From positions 1,674,001 through 1,738,000 of the forward strand of contig NZ_LT827021.1 in assembly GCF_900169505.1 (NCBI RefSeq): 64,000 nt of DNA, written 5' to 3'. The notes beneath the pieces were generated by a model that was given only the letters and a program-made list of their open reading frames with translations, did not search any database and had not been told where the DNA came from. The DNA is from Arabiibacter massiliensis. GTDB taxonomy: Bacteria > Actinomycetota > Coriobacteriia > Coriobacteriales > Eggerthellaceae. Of the stretch, positions 44,386 through 52,863 are shown in pieces. Position 1 is the first letter of the stretch; each line of letters begins with the position of its first letter. The position numbers and the translations under genes were made by a program.

Positions 44386-45666
44386 CTACCGCCCCTTGTT
44401 CATCTTCGCGGCTATCTCCTCGGCGGAGAGCTGCGTCTCCTCGAACACGCTGTCGCTGTCCAGGCCGAAGGCCTTGTGCAGGCAGCGCACCGCCTGGGCC
44501 GTCTGCGCGCCGTCCACCACCACGGACAGGCGGATGGGCGACGTGGAGATTGCCAGGATGTTGATCTGGTTGTCCCCCAGCGTCTGGAACGCGCGGGCCG
44601 CCACGCCGGGCGACGACTTCATGCCCGTGCCCACGAGACTCACCTTCGCGATGTCCTCGTCCACGTCGTACTCGCGCGCGCTGATGTCGGGGAGGATGCG
44701 CTCCACGGTCTCGCATGCGCGCTTCTGGTCGGCGCCGGGGCAGGTGAAGCTGATGTCGGTGATGCCGTCCTGCGAGATGTTCTGGATGATCATGTCCACG
44801 CTCACGTTGTTGCCGGCCAGCGCGGAGAACACCTTCGCGGCCACGCCGGTCATGTCGGGCACGCCGCGGATGGTGAACTTCACCTCGGACGTGTCGTGGG
44901 CGATGCCGGTGATGACGGCTTCCTCCATCATGTCGGTTTCCTCCTTGATATAGGTGCCTTCGGCCTCCGAGAACGCCGAGCGGGAATGGATGACCACGTT
45001 GTACTTGCGCGCGAACTCTACGGCGCGCATCTGCAGCACGCCCGCGCCCGAGCTCGAGAGCTCCAGCATATCTTCGTAGCTGATGACGTCCAACTTCTTG
45101 GCGCGCGGGCACACGCGCGGGTCGGCCGTGTACACGCCATCCACGTCGGAGTAGATCTCGCACACGTCGGCGTCCAGGCCGTGCGCCACCGCCACCGCCG
45201 TGGTGTCGGAGCCGCCGCGGCCGAGCGTGGTGATGTCGCCGTTGGCGTCGATGCCCTGGAAGCCCGCGACCACGGCGATCATGCCCTTTTCGAGCGCCTC
45301 CATGACGCGCTCGTTGTGCACCATGACGATCTTGGCCTTGGCGTGCGTGCCGTCCGTCTCGATGCCGGCCTGGCGGCCCGTGAAGCTCATGGCCTTGTAG
45401 CCGCGCGCCTCGATGGCCATGGCCAGAAGCGTCATGGACACCTGCTCGCCGGTGGACAGCAGACGGTCCATCTCGCGGGCGGGCGGGTTGTCGTTGAGCG
45501 AGGCGGCCAGTCCCACCAGCTCGTCAGTGGTCTTGCCCATGGCGGACACGACGGCCACCACGTCGTGGCCCTGCTGCTTCTTCGCGATGAGCTTTTTCGC
45601 AACCATCTGGATGCGCTCAGGAGAAGCGACGGACGTGCCCCCGAATTTGCATACGATTAACGACAT
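44386..45666 (-). CDS. lysC: Aspartate kinase
   Basis: A 426-residue aspartokinase phosphorylating aspartate, first step of the lysine/threonine/methionine pathway. The kinase domain starts LIVCKFGGTSVASPERIQMV (residues 3-22) and has LGRGGSDTTAVAVAHGLDAD and SDVDGVYTADPRV; two ACT domains follow (about residues 265-420; FTIRGVPDMTGVAAKVFSAL and VSLVGTGMKSSPGVAARAFQ), typical of feedback-regulated monofunctional enzymes. I chose the ATG at 45666; an upstream in-frame start lacks support. It is upstream of asd on the same strand, separated by the repeat pair at 44267. Confidence 0.95.
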   Translation of the reverse strand: MSLIVCKFGGTSVASPERIQMVAKKLIAKKQQGHDVVAVVSAMGKTTDELVGLAASLNDNPPAREMDRLLSTGEQVSMTLLAMAIEARGYKAMSFTGRQAGIETDGTHAKAKIVMVHNERVMEALEKGMIAVVAGFQGIDANGDITTLGRGGSDTTAVAVAHGLDADVCEIYSDVDGVYTADPRVCPRAKKLDVISYEDMLELSSSGAGVLQMRAVEFARKYNVVIHSRSAFSEAEGTYIKEETDMMEEAVITGIAHDTSEVKFTIRGVPDMTGVAAKVFSALAGNNVSVDMIIQNISQDGITDISFTCPGADQKRACETVERILPDISAREYDVDEDIAKVSLVGTGMKSSPGVAARAFQTLGDNQINILAISTSPIRLSVVVDGAQTAQAVRCLHKAFGLDSDSVFEETQLSAEEIAAKMNKGR

Positions 45667-45809
45667 GGCGTTCTTTCTCGTCCCGTGGGTTCCCAATCGG
45701 CTGTCCACTATACCAAACAACCTGCGGCCCCGCCTACAGGAAGCCCACCATCAGGAGCTTTTTCCACGGGGAAAGTAAACGGGCCGGGCGCGCCCGATCC
45801 CCCAACCGA

Positions 45810-45865
45810 ATTGTCGACCCGAACACACGCCACACGGCGCTGTGGCGTGTGTTCGGGTCGACAAT
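45810..45865. repeat. Perfect 25-bp hairpin with GTCGAC core, copy 1
   Basis: The arms ATTGTCGACCCGAACACACG... (45810-45834) and its exact reverse complement (45841-45865) surround a 6-nt loop. A second copy with 21-bp arms is at 52527-52582. It lies in the 298-bp gap between the starts of lysC and the end of the second LuxR-type gene, which otherwise shows nothing. Confidence 0.85.
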
Positions 45866-45964
45866 CGCCCGGAAAACGCGTAGCGCCTGCTTGAGATCAC
45901 CTCGAGACGAACGAAGCGAAATCAGCAAAGAAGACTTGCACAACGCTTTCGCGCGCCTACGAGC

Positions 45965-47569
45965 TTAGGCGACCGGATCTATCCGCTCGATCAGATCAAG
46001 CATCTCCTGACGTCCGGCAACGCCCATTTTTATATACGTCGACTTGATGTGGGTTTTCGTGGTGCTTGTTGCGATATGGAGACGTTCTGAAATATAGGGG
46101 ACGCTCCTGCCGCGTGACACCATGAGCAATATCTCGCTTTCCCGCTCTGAAAGGCCATAGCGCTCTATGGCTGCATCGCATTGCCGAGCAAACTGCATGG
46201 CGCTTGCAACAGGGGCATGGGGCCCTTCATCAACAGGAGCGCTTGCTGCATCCTTGACAAAGATGCCACCACTTCCGAAAACGACGGTCGAAGCAATGAC
46301 GAGTATGCACACCACTGCCAAAAGAACGAGTATCTCGCTGCTCGCCACGCCCACTATGGGCAGCCCGAATGCTCCGATTACTATTCCAGCTGGACCGCAA
46401 AGACCCTCGAAGAACCTGCCTATGCTCACCGCGCGAGAAGGCAGGAACCCTGACGTGTGGGAAACGTCGCACAAAACCACCATGAGGAAAATATCGAGGC
46501 ACGTGAAAGCCGACATGGCAAAAGCGAAGCCTACGCCGTTCGCCTGGGGATCGAGGGCGAAAATGAGCATGAAACCAACTATTGTCAAAGGGAGCACAAG
46601 CCTATATATCAGAGAAAGAGAAAAACGTTTCCGAAGCAAAACGGTGACCACGCAAAACGCTACAACGAGCATGGCAGTGCCCAACAAAGAAATGCTGAAC
46701 TGATACGTATAGGATGCGTTGTCCGTCGGAGTGGCCGTGGCAACAAAGAGCCAGAATGCAGTGCCGAACACGAATAAAGCGAAGATCACCCTCCAAGTTT
46801 GGCGGAAGAACTGTTTCGCGGAGTCAGTTCGCTTGAGGGGAAGGGGCTCGGCCGTCTGAGCGCTCGCGCGGGCAAAGCGCCATGAGAGAGGGAGCAAAAA
46901 ACCACATGCCACGAGACCGGCCACGTGGGGCAACGACACAATGAGGAAATAGAGGACGAAGGCGATTCCATACGAGCAGAGAACGCAGGCGGTGACACGG
47001 AAACCGCCGAGGGTACTGAAGTACTCGCCCCAGCAAACGATCACCCACGCAGAACCGACTCCCGTGAGAATCCCTCCCGCAACCAACGCGCTCTCCTGAT
47101 GAGCGAGCCCTGCAGAAGGACCGAGCCCTGCAAGCACCGTTCCGACACCCGCGCAGAGCGCGAGTCCAAGACCGATCCGACTTTTTGAATACAACGGCGC
47201 GATGCGCTCTCCAAGCATCGCCACAAAAGCAAATGCGCAGGCGTTGCTGATCCCCGACGTGATGCTGAAAGCATTGTTCGATACAGCGAATTCCTGATAG
47301 CCACCTGTGACTATCGAGCTGAAGAACACGAGAAAGTTCCATGCCCCGAAAAGCGCGAATCCAAAATTTCGAGGAAGCAGATCGAACTCCTCGAAAAACT
47401 GGGCCAGTCGAAAAGCATGTACTGTTTGGAGGATGGTACAACCCGATTTACCAGCAAGTATGTCCTGTTTGGGGGATATCTCGATCTCCGCCTTTCTGCA
47501 AAATAGGGTTGTCGGCGAAACGCATTGTTTGAATGTAAGGCCTGGCGATTCATTTTGCAAGCACCGCAT
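45965..47569 (-). CDS. Membrane LuxR-type regulator (about 12 helices plus HTH), pair 2
   Basis: About 530 residues: some 12 hydrophobic helices (from FGFALFGAWNFLVFFSS onward) and a C-terminal LuxR HTH (LSERESEILLMVSRGRSVPY, then TTKTHIKSTYIKMGVAGRQE). The start is uncertain: the only in-frame ATGs are at 47569, 47581 and 47614 and none has a good ribosome site; the last overlaps the divergent flavoprotein gene, so I chose 47569. The gene is lower in GC than its surroundings. Divergent placement next to a Tat flavoprotein gene, as in other Eggerthellaceae pairs, suggests it controls that gene. Confidence 0.78.
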   Translation of the reverse strand: MRCLQNESPGLTFKQCVSPTTLFCRKAEIEISPKQDILAGKSGCTILQTVHAFRLAQFFEEFDLLPRNFGFALFGAWNFLVFFSSIVTGGYQEFAVSNNAFSITSGISNACAFAFVAMLGERIAPLYSKSRIGLGLALCAGVGTVLAGLGPSAGLAHQESALVAGGILTGVGSAWVIVCWGEYFSTLGGFRVTACVLCSYGIAFVLYFLIVSLPHVAGLVACGFLLPLSWRFARASAQTAEPLPLKRTDSAKQFFRQTWRVIFALFVFGTAFWLFVATATPTDNASYTYQFSISLLGTAMLVVAFCVVTVLLRKRFSLSLIYRLVLPLTIVGFMLIFALDPQANGVGFAFAMSAFTCLDIFLMVVLCDVSHTSGFLPSRAVSIGRFFEGLCGPAGIVIGAFGLPIVGVASSEILVLLAVVCILVIASTVVFGSGGIFVKDAASAPVDEGPHAPVASAMQFARQCDAAIERYGLSERESEILLMVSRGRSVPYISERLHIATSTTKTHIKSTYIKMGVAGRQEMLDLIERIDPVA

Positions 47570-47605
47570 CTTTGCCGACATCAGACAAAGGAAAGGGGAG
47601 AGAAA

Positions 47606-49264
47606 ATGAAACAAATGACGCGAAGGAACTTCCTAGCGGGGTTCGCCGCAACAGGAGCGCTGGCAACCGTCGGAGCACTTTCCGCATGCAGCCCGGAAAG
47701 CAAGACTCCTCACGAGGCGAACGCATCTCAAGAAGCGCTCGACGAGGCTAAGGCCGCGATCAAACTGCCCCAGTCACAGGAATTCAACGTGTACCTGCCC
47801 GAAGCTGGCACGGTTGCGTTCGAAAAGGAGCCGATCACTTCGATCGCGGAAACATCAAGCTACGACGTGGTGATATGCGGAGCCGGAATCGCTGGCGTTT
47901 CAGCAGCTGCCTCGTGCGCCGAGAACGGCCTCAAAACGCTTCTCCTTGAAAAGGGCGATACGATAGCGGCTCGCGGAGGCGACGTTGCCTGCGTGGGCGA
48001 TTCCTATCACAAGGCGGCAGGCGTCAACATCGAACCCGAGGAGATAGTAGGGGAGCTACTGCTCAGCAGCGGGTATCGCGCTGACGCCAGCCTGATTAGA
48101 AAATGGGCGTATCGTTGCGGCGAGGCAACCGATTGGATGCTTGAAACCGTGAGTCCAGAAGCGGCGAAAGGAGTCATCAAGTTCGCTGACGGAAATCAAG
48201 ATTGCGGAGGAGTCACCTGGTTCGCCACCCAGATCGAGTTTTCCAACGGAATGGGTCCGATTGTCCAAGGGCTGCTAGATCATGCCATCGAAAGCGGTGC
48301 CGAGATCCTCTTCCTCACTCCGGCTGTGCAACTTGTTCAAGATCAGAATGGCTCGATAACTGGGGTCATCGCCAAGAAGGAAGATGGATCATACATCCAA
48401 TGCAATGCTTCCAAGGGCGTTATCCTTGCAACCGGCAGCTATGAGTTCAACCCCGACAAAATGAGGGAATGCTGTCGGCCTCGGGATCTCGATACGCGCA
48501 TGTGGATGAACCCCACGACAACTGACACGGGCGACGGTCACCTCATGGGCCTTGCCGTCGGCGGCGTGGAAGACGAGTACCCCCACACGGTCATGACCGA
48601 TCCATCAGGTGCAGGTTTTGGCGGGTACGGTCCGAAAATAGGAATGAAGCCTTTCCTGCGCGTCAACGACGCAGGCCAACGCTTTGTAAACGAGTATATT
48701 CCATGGGACTGCCTTGCCAATGCCATCAACTCGCAGATGGGTGCGCACGATTTCTGCATCGTGGATGATGACATGGTGGCCGCCATGCATCAGATGGCGG
48801 ATGTTCACGATTATCCGGTTCCCTTCGAAGACGACTACGAAGAGATGAAGGCTCAATGCGTTTCAGCCGACACCTTAGAAGAACTCGCGGAGAAGCTCAG
48901 CATACCTGCGGACGCGCTCACTGCGACCATCGATCGCTACAATTCGTTCTGCGATAGCGGAGTCGATGAGGACTTCGGCAAGGAAGCGAAATATCTCACG
49001 CCCGTTCGCACTCCGCCCTTCTACGGTTTCGACGAGGGGACGATGAGCCTTGTCACTGTCAGCGGGCTTCGCGTCGATAAGAGCTGCGGCGTTCTAAGTG
49101 GAGAGACGCACCGTCCCATTCCCGGCTTGTACGCGATAGGCAATGTGCAAGGAAGCATGTTCGAGAACTTCTATCCCCACCACATCAACGGCGTGAGCCA
49201 CGGACGATGCTTGACCTTCGGATACCTTTTGGGTCGCGAGCTTTCCGGCAAAGAGACTGCTTAA
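47606..49264 (+). CDS. Tat-exported FAD-dependent fumarate-reductase-like flavoprotein, pair 2
   Basis: A 552-residue flavoprotein with a Tat signal (TRRNFLAGFAATGALATVGA) and a lipobox-like LSAC. The FAD dinucleotide motif is VVICGAGIAGVSAAASCAEN (about residues 87-106), and the C-terminal signature is SGLRVDKSCGVLSGETHRPI and YAIGNVQGSMFENFYPHHIN. It is distantly related to the protein at 38582-40228 and likewise has no fused FMN-binding domain. The ATG at 47606 follows GGAAAGGGGAGAG. Lower GC and divergence from its LuxR-type neighbour suggest acquisition as a two-gene cassette. Substrate unknown. Confidence 0.9.
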   Translation: MKQMTRRNFLAGFAATGALATVGALSACSPESKTPHEANASQEALDEAKAAIKLPQSQEFNVYLPEAGTVAFEKEPITSIAETSSYDVVICGAGIAGVSAAASCAENGLKTLLLEKGDTIAARGGDVACVGDSYHKAAGVNIEPEEIVGELLLSSGYRADASLIRKWAYRCGEATDWMLETVSPEAAKGVIKFADGNQDCGGVTWFATQIEFSNGMGPIVQGLLDHAIESGAEILFLTPAVQLVQDQNGSITGVIAKKEDGSYIQCNASKGVILATGSYEFNPDKMRECCRPRDLDTRMWMNPTTTDTGDGHLMGLAVGGVEDEYPHTVMTDPSGAGFGGYGPKIGMKPFLRVNDAGQRFVNEYIPWDCLANAINSQMGAHDFCIVDDDMVAAMHQMADVHDYPVPFEDDYEEMKAQCVSADTLEELAEKLSIPADALTATIDRYNSFCDSGVDEDFGKEAKYLTPVRTPPFYGFDEGTMSLVTVSGLRVDKSCGVLSGETHRPIPGLYAIGNVQGSMFENFYPHHINGVSHGRCLTFGYLLGRELSGKETA

Positions 49265-49349
49265 AACGGCACTTGGACATTTTATGGGGCCGTAGCACAA
49301 TCGCCGCGGCCCCTCTTGATAGAGATTCGAGTCAACAATCGTCGGAGAT

Positions 49350-49388
49350 AAATGGCATAAAAGGGGACTGTCCCCTTTTATGCCATTT
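49350..49388. terminator. Perfect 18-bp hairpin after flavoprotein 2
   Basis: AAATGGCATAAAAGGGGA (49350-49367) pairs with TCCCCTTTTATGCCATTT (49371-49388) around CTG. It lies between convergent genes and ends in a T run on the forward strand, so it works as a terminator; its form also resembles mobile REP-like hairpins. Confidence 0.7.
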
Positions 49389-49391
49389 TCG

Positions 49392-49577
49392 TTAGCCGGC
49401 CTGGTAGATGGTTTCGAGGTCGCCGTTCTCCACGAGGGCGCAGAGGGCCTTGCTGGCCTGGTCACGCTCGATGCCCAGGTGCTCGAAGCGCTTCGCCAGC
49501 TTGAGGCAGTAGGACAGGTCGCCGGACTCCAGCGACAGCAGGGCGGACGCGGCTTGCTCGTTCAGGTTTCCAAACAT
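49392..49577 (-). CDS. 61-residue helical protein of unknown function
   Basis: A small acidic protein (MFGNLNEQAASALLSLESGD, then LKLAKRFEHLGIERDQASKA, ending LVENGDLETIYQAG) that looks all-helical, perhaps a small winged-helix or adaptor. GGAAAGGAG lies eight bases before the ATG. It has no known domain. It is transcribed away from flavoprotein 2 and in line with the PucR-type gene upstream, 112 bp away. Confidence 0.65.
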   Translation of the reverse strand: MFGNLNEQAASALLSLESGDLSYCLKLAKRFEHLGIERDQASKALCALVENGDLETIYQAG

Positions 49578-49689
49578 GTGATGCTCCTTTCCTCTTCGAT
49601 GGAACCAGCTTACGCGCCGGAAGGAAGGGGGCGTTTGGACGAATTGAGAAGCTCGCCGGTCGTTTTTGGCCGATCGCACAAACCGGCGC

Positions 49690-50865
49690 TCAGGGGCGCA
49701 CGAGCGGGTTCGTGTGATCGAGATAGACGAGGCCCAGCAGGAACACGAGCTCGCGATCAGGCGAATCGGGCATCCCGAGCACGTCCTTCGCCTTGCGCAG
49801 GCGGTAGCGCACGGTGTTGGGATGCTGGCACAGGGCGTCGGCCGCAAGCCGGATGTCGCCGTAGGCGCGCGCCACCGCCTCGCACGTGGAGGCGAGCTCG
49901 GTGCCGTGCGCGTCGTCGTGCTCCTCGAGCAGCGCGCGATGGAGCGCCGCCGTGCGCCAGAACAGGCGGCCTTCGCTGGCGGCCGCGCGGAAGGCGTCGT
50001 GGTGCAGGTCGGCCCAACGCACCACGTCCTGGCCCTCGATCTGGGCGGTCTTGAGCGCGGCAAGCGCCTCGCGCACGCTCATGTCGCCGTCGCCGAGCGG
50101 CGTCTCCTCCCCCACGCCGAGCGACACCGGGCCCGTTGCCAGAAGGCGTGCGACCAGGTCGGCCTCCGAACGCGTGCGAACCCCCGCGGGCGGCTGCACG
50201 TACGACACGAACGCGAGCAGCGCCCCGTGGTAGCGGAAGGCGAACACGGCCTCCACCACGTCCCAGTCGCGCTTGAAGTCCGCGAGCACCTTCGCCGCCG
50301 CGTCGAGCGCGGCGTACAGCGAGCACTCGTCGGTCGCGCGGGGTGCCACGGCCGCGCACTGCACGGTGGAGCCGGTGGTGCCGGCCAGCTCGAAGAGCGC
50401 CGCGCGTGTGGCGTGCGCGTCGTGCCCGGCCAGCAGGCCGTCCATGATGCGGCCCTTGTCCGACTGCTCGGCGTCGCGGCGGATGAGGTCGAGCGCCTGG
50501 TAGGCCACCACCTCGTGGTAGGCGCCGTCGTAGAGGTACAGCGGAACGCCCGCCTCCTCGGCAGCCGCGATAGCCCGATCGCTCACGATGGGGCGGTATA
50601 CCGTCTTGAGGGCGATGCCCGCCACGCCGCGCGCGATGAGCAGGAGCAGCGACCGCTCGGACAGGTCGGGGTCGTCGTTCGCGAAGCCGAGGTTCGACAC
50701 GATGAACTCGCCGGGGACGTAGGACAGGTACCCGTCGTCTTTGTCGGGCGGGCAGTCGAGAATGCCCACGTTGCGCACCTCGCGCGCCTCGGCGCCGGCG
50801 CGCCGCGTGAGGAGACGCACCTGCTCGAACGCCGGCAGCGCCAGTATGTCCGCGATCGTGATCAT
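49690..50865 (-). CDS. PucR/CdaR family transcriptional regulator
   Basis: A 391-residue regulator. The N-terminal PucR domain (residues 1-120, ITIADILALPAFEQVRLLTR, then PGEFIVSNLGF) binds an unknown effector, a central GGDEF-like-derived region follows, and the C-terminal HTH_30 is at about 335-390 (VARAYGDIRLAADALCQHPN, TVRYRLRKAKDVLG). Such proteins activate purine or other catabolic genes. GAAGGGAAGG precedes the ATG at 50865. No obvious target is adjacent. Confidence 0.85.
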   Translation of the reverse strand: MITIADILALPAFEQVRLLTRRAGAEAREVRNVGILDCPPDKDDGYLSYVPGEFIVSNLGFANDDPDLSERSLLLLIARGVAGIALKTVYRPIVSDRAIAAAEEAGVPLYLYDGAYHEVVAYQALDLIRRDAEQSDKGRIMDGLLAGHDAHATRAALFELAGTTGSTVQCAAVAPRATDECSLYAALDAAAKVLADFKRDWDVVEAVFAFRYHGALLAFVSYVQPPAGVRTRSEADLVARLLATGPVSLGVGEETPLGDGDMSVREALAALKTAQIEGQDVVRWADLHHDAFRAAASEGRLFWRTAALHRALLEEHDDAHGTELASTCEAVARAYGDIRLAADALCQHPNTVRYRLRKAKDVLGMPDSPDRELVFLLGLVYLDHTNPLVRP

Positions 50866-50940
50866 GGGGCCTTCCCTTCGTGAGTGATCGACCGCACCAT
50901 CATACGACGAGCCGCCGCCGAGCGCCACTGCGGGAAGACG

Positions 50941-51070
50941 TGGACAAAATCGGCCTTCGGGACTGATTTTTTCGCGCCGATCTCGCCTGACCACGGAGAA
51001 ACTCCAGGTGGCGAGAAGCCGAGCCAAGAGCACCGGACGAAAAATCAGTCCTGAAGGGCAATTTTGTCCA
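50941..51070. repeat. 130-bp palindromic element, copy II
   Basis: Outer arms TGGACAAAATCGGCCTTCGG and its near reverse complement (CTGAAGGGCAATTTTGTCCA) pair over about 33 bp, including GACTGATTTTT/AAAAATCAGTC. The centre contains GAAACTCCAGGTGGCGAGAA. A perfect parS starts 20 bp after the right end, as in copy I. Confidence 0.88.
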
Positions 51071-51090
51071 TGATGCTACCGGTCATTAAA

Positions 51091-51106
51091 TGTTTCACGT
51101 GAAACA
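51091..51106. promoter_or_regulatory. parS: parS site (perfect consensus)
   Basis: TGTTTCACGTGAAACA, in the gap between the PucR-type gene and a small anchored protein gene, 20 bp from a 130-bp palindromic element. Confidence 0.92.
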
Positions 51107-51144
51107 TTCGTGCTGGAGTCCCTGGTGGTTCAGGGGTTGCGCGC

Positions 51145-51462
51145 TTACATCAGCAGGTCGATCACGTGGGCGAGGGCGCGGTTCGCGAGATCCAGCTTGT
51201 CGGCGGCATCGAAGGACGCGGGCGCTTGCGGGGCCTGGGGCGCTGCGGGTGCGGCCGGAGCCTGCGGGGCCGCAGGTGCGGCGGGAGGCTCGTCGGACGC
51301 GATGCGCACGCCGTCCTGCACGATGCTCACGCCCACCGGCAACGGGCTCTGAAGCTTCCCCAGATCACCTCCCACCAGCACGAACGACGCGATCATCAGC
51401 ACGGCGCCCACGCCCACGCAGATACCGGCCACCTTGAACCAGAGCTTCTTGTCAGCGAGCAT
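51145..51462 (-). CDS. Small membrane-anchored protein with Ala/Pro/Gln linker
   Basis: A 105-residue protein: one N-terminal membrane helix (about residues 8-32, KVAGICVGVGAVLMIASFVL), a small beta-like stretch (LPVGVSIVQDGVRIASDEPP), a low-complexity Ala-Pro-Gln linker (about residues 60-82) and a C-terminal amphipathic helix. GAGGAGG lies six bases before the ATG, inside the end of the DUF1700 gene which it overlaps by 11 bp. It is the third gene of the PadR operon; no family recognised. Confidence 0.65.
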   Translation of the reverse strand: MLADKKLWFKVAGICVGVGAVLMIASFVLVGGDLGKLQSPLPVGVSIVQDGVRIASDEPPAAPAAPQAPAAPAAPQAPQAPASFDAADKLDLANRALAHVIDLLM

Positions 51463-52102
51463 TGCCAACCTCCTCGTTCCCGGCGACGAACGCCTCGGCG
51501 GCAGGACGCGCCTTCTTCACGAACAGCGAGCGCACCTTGTCGGCGTAGCGGCGCGACGCGTCCACCAGCCATTCGCTCGCCCTCTTGGCTCCCGTCAGGC
51601 AGAACACGCCCAAGCCGAACAGCAAAAGCCCCGAGCCGAGCTGCCACATGGCCACCACCGGCTCGCCGATGAAGAGGCAGTACGCGGCCACGGCGATCCC
51701 CAGCGGCCCGCCGCACAGAAAGCCGACGGCCAGCACCCACACCGACACGGCGAGCGCCCAGATGACGATGTACACGCTGAAGGCCAGGCATGCGAACACG
51801 AGCAGCAGCGACACCCAGAACGGCGACAGCACGAGCGCCAGAATCCAGTTCAGCGTGTGGCTCTTCGTCTTCGTCTTCGCGATGGCCTTGGGGATGGCGG
51901 GCAGCTCGGCCACGATGGCGCGCGCCACCTCCTCCGGGTCGCCCATCGCCGCGACGGCCTCGCGCTCGGGCTGGCCGTCCTCCACGCGGTCGTCGATCAT
52001 CTCCGCGTAGAACGACACCGACTTCTCCGCCTCCGCGGCGGGCAGCTTCGCGAGCCCCTCCCGCAGTCTTTCCAAAAACTCCTGCTTGCCCATGCCGCTC
52101 AT
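51452..52102 (-). CDS. DUF1700 (HAAS domain) membrane protein
   Basis: A 216-residue membrane protein. The N-terminal HAAS/DUF1700 helical domain (residues 4-65: KQEFLERLREGLAKLPAAEA, then FYAEMIDDRVEDGQPEREAV) is followed by about four membrane helices (residues 80-175) and a basic C-terminal tail. DUF1700 genes are very often the second gene after a PadR regulator, and the PadR stop overlaps this start (ATGA). They are thought to respond to cell-envelope stress with their PadR partner. Confidence 0.85.
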   Translation of the reverse strand: MSGMGKQEFLERLREGLAKLPAAEAEKSVSFYAEMIDDRVEDGQPEREAVAAMGDPEEVARAIVAELPAIPKAIAKTKTKSHTLNWILALVLSPFWVSLLLVFACLAFSVYIVIWALAVSVWVLAVGFLCGGPLGIAVAAYCLFIGEPVVAMWQLGSGLLLFGLGVFCLTGAKRASEWLVDASRRYADKVRSLFVKKARPAAEAFVAGNEEVGNAR

Positions 52103-52446
52103 GCCTTCGCTCCTTGCTCGACGCCTTCTGCCTGCTCCTCGTCCGCTCCTTGGATGTAGCGGTAGATCTCGCGCACCTGCGCCCACTCGCCCGCGAACTC
52201 GTCCAGCCGCTCGCGTCCCGCGGGGGTGATGCGGTAATACTTGCGCAGCCTCCCGTTGTGCTCCACCGACCTCACCGTCAGAAGTCCGTTGGCCTCCAAG
52301 CGTTTGAGCAGCGGATACAGCGTCGATTCCGTCAGCCCGAGCACCTCGGGCACGTCGCGCAGGATGCGGTAGCCGTACGAGTCCTCGGCGCGGATGGACG
52401 CGAGCACGCACGCTTCGAGGAACCCTCTCTTCATTTGCGCGTCCAC
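52099..52446 (-). CDS. PadR family transcriptional regulator
   Basis: A 115-residue PadR-type winged-helix repressor (MKRGFLEACVLASI, SYGYRILRDVPEVLGLTEST, LYPLLKRLEANGLL, then RKYYRITPAGRERLDEF). It has the short form with a limited C-terminal dimerisation helix. The start is a GTG at 52446 with GGAGGT upstream. It is first in the operon with the DUF1700 protein and the small anchored protein. The perfect palindrome at 52468-52486 just upstream overlaps the probable promoter, consistent with autorepression. Confidence 0.9.
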   Translation of the reverse strand: MDAQMKRGFLEACVLASIRAEDSYGYRILRDVPEVLGLTESTLYPLLKRLEANGLLTVRSVEHNGRLRKYYRITPAGRERLDEFAGEWAQVREIYRYIQGADEEQAEGVEQGAKA

Positions 52447-52467
52447 GTGATACCTCCGTCTACGTTG

Positions 52468-52486
52468 TACTATGTGATACATAGTA
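52468..52486. promoter_or_regulatory. Operator of the PadR operon
   Basis: TACTATGTGATACATAGTA is a perfect 8-bp inverted repeat with a 3-bp centre, matching the ATGT/ACAT core favoured by PadR proteins. A TATACT -10 box on the reverse strand (52484-52489) overlaps it. Confidence 0.7.
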
Positions 52487-52526
52487 TACCAGCACGCGAG
52501 GCATTGCAAGAGGCATTCGGAAAAAG

Positions 52527-52582
52527 ATTGTCGACCCAAACACACGCTACAGCTGCCTGAGGCGTGTGTTTGGGTCGACAAT
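52527..52582. repeat. 21-bp hairpin with GTCGAC core, copy 2
   Basis: The arms 52527-52547 (ATTGTCGACCCAAACACACG...) and 52562-52582 are perfect reverse complements. They differ from copy 1 at 45810 by a C/A change compensated on both sides, which argues for selection on, or gene conversion of, the paired structure. Confidence 0.85.
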
Positions 52583-52724
52583 CGTATGCTGGCAGGAGGA
52601 AATATCCGGCGAGGCGCGGCCGCCTTACGAAGAAGTAAGCCCCCGGTAAGGCGCGCCCAAGCCGTCCGTAAGGACGGCCGTCCATACTGGAAGGCATCCG
52701 AAACGAACGACCGAAGGAGCGAAC

Positions 52725-52853
52725 ATGGCGAAGATACTGGGAACCGCGGCGAAAGTCGCGTTGGCGGCGGCAGCGGCAGGCGCGCTGGTGGTGGCGACGT
52801 GCGTGTTCGCCGAAAGCACCCGCACCGCCCCCGCCCCCAAGCGCCGCCGCTAG
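52725..52853 (+). CDS. 42-residue secreted or membrane peptide
   Basis: A tiny gene with a good ribosome site (GAAGGAG before ATG). The product MAKILGTAAKVALAAAAAGA begins with one hydrophobic helix ending at VVATCVFA, then a short basic Pro/Ala tail (APAPKRRR). It may be a small signal-anchored peptide. It ends 10 bp before the convergent MFS gene. No family recognised. Confidence 0.6.
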   Translation: MAKILGTAAKVALAAAAAGALVVATCVFAESTRTAPAPKRRR

Positions 52854-52863
52854 CGAGCGCCGC

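Noticed and set aside
50866..51033. N-terminal extension of the PucR-type regulator (ORF starts at 51033)
   Set aside because: The extra residues are translated from the palindromic element at 50941-51070. The ATG at 50865 has a ribosome site and matches the start of the PucR domain.
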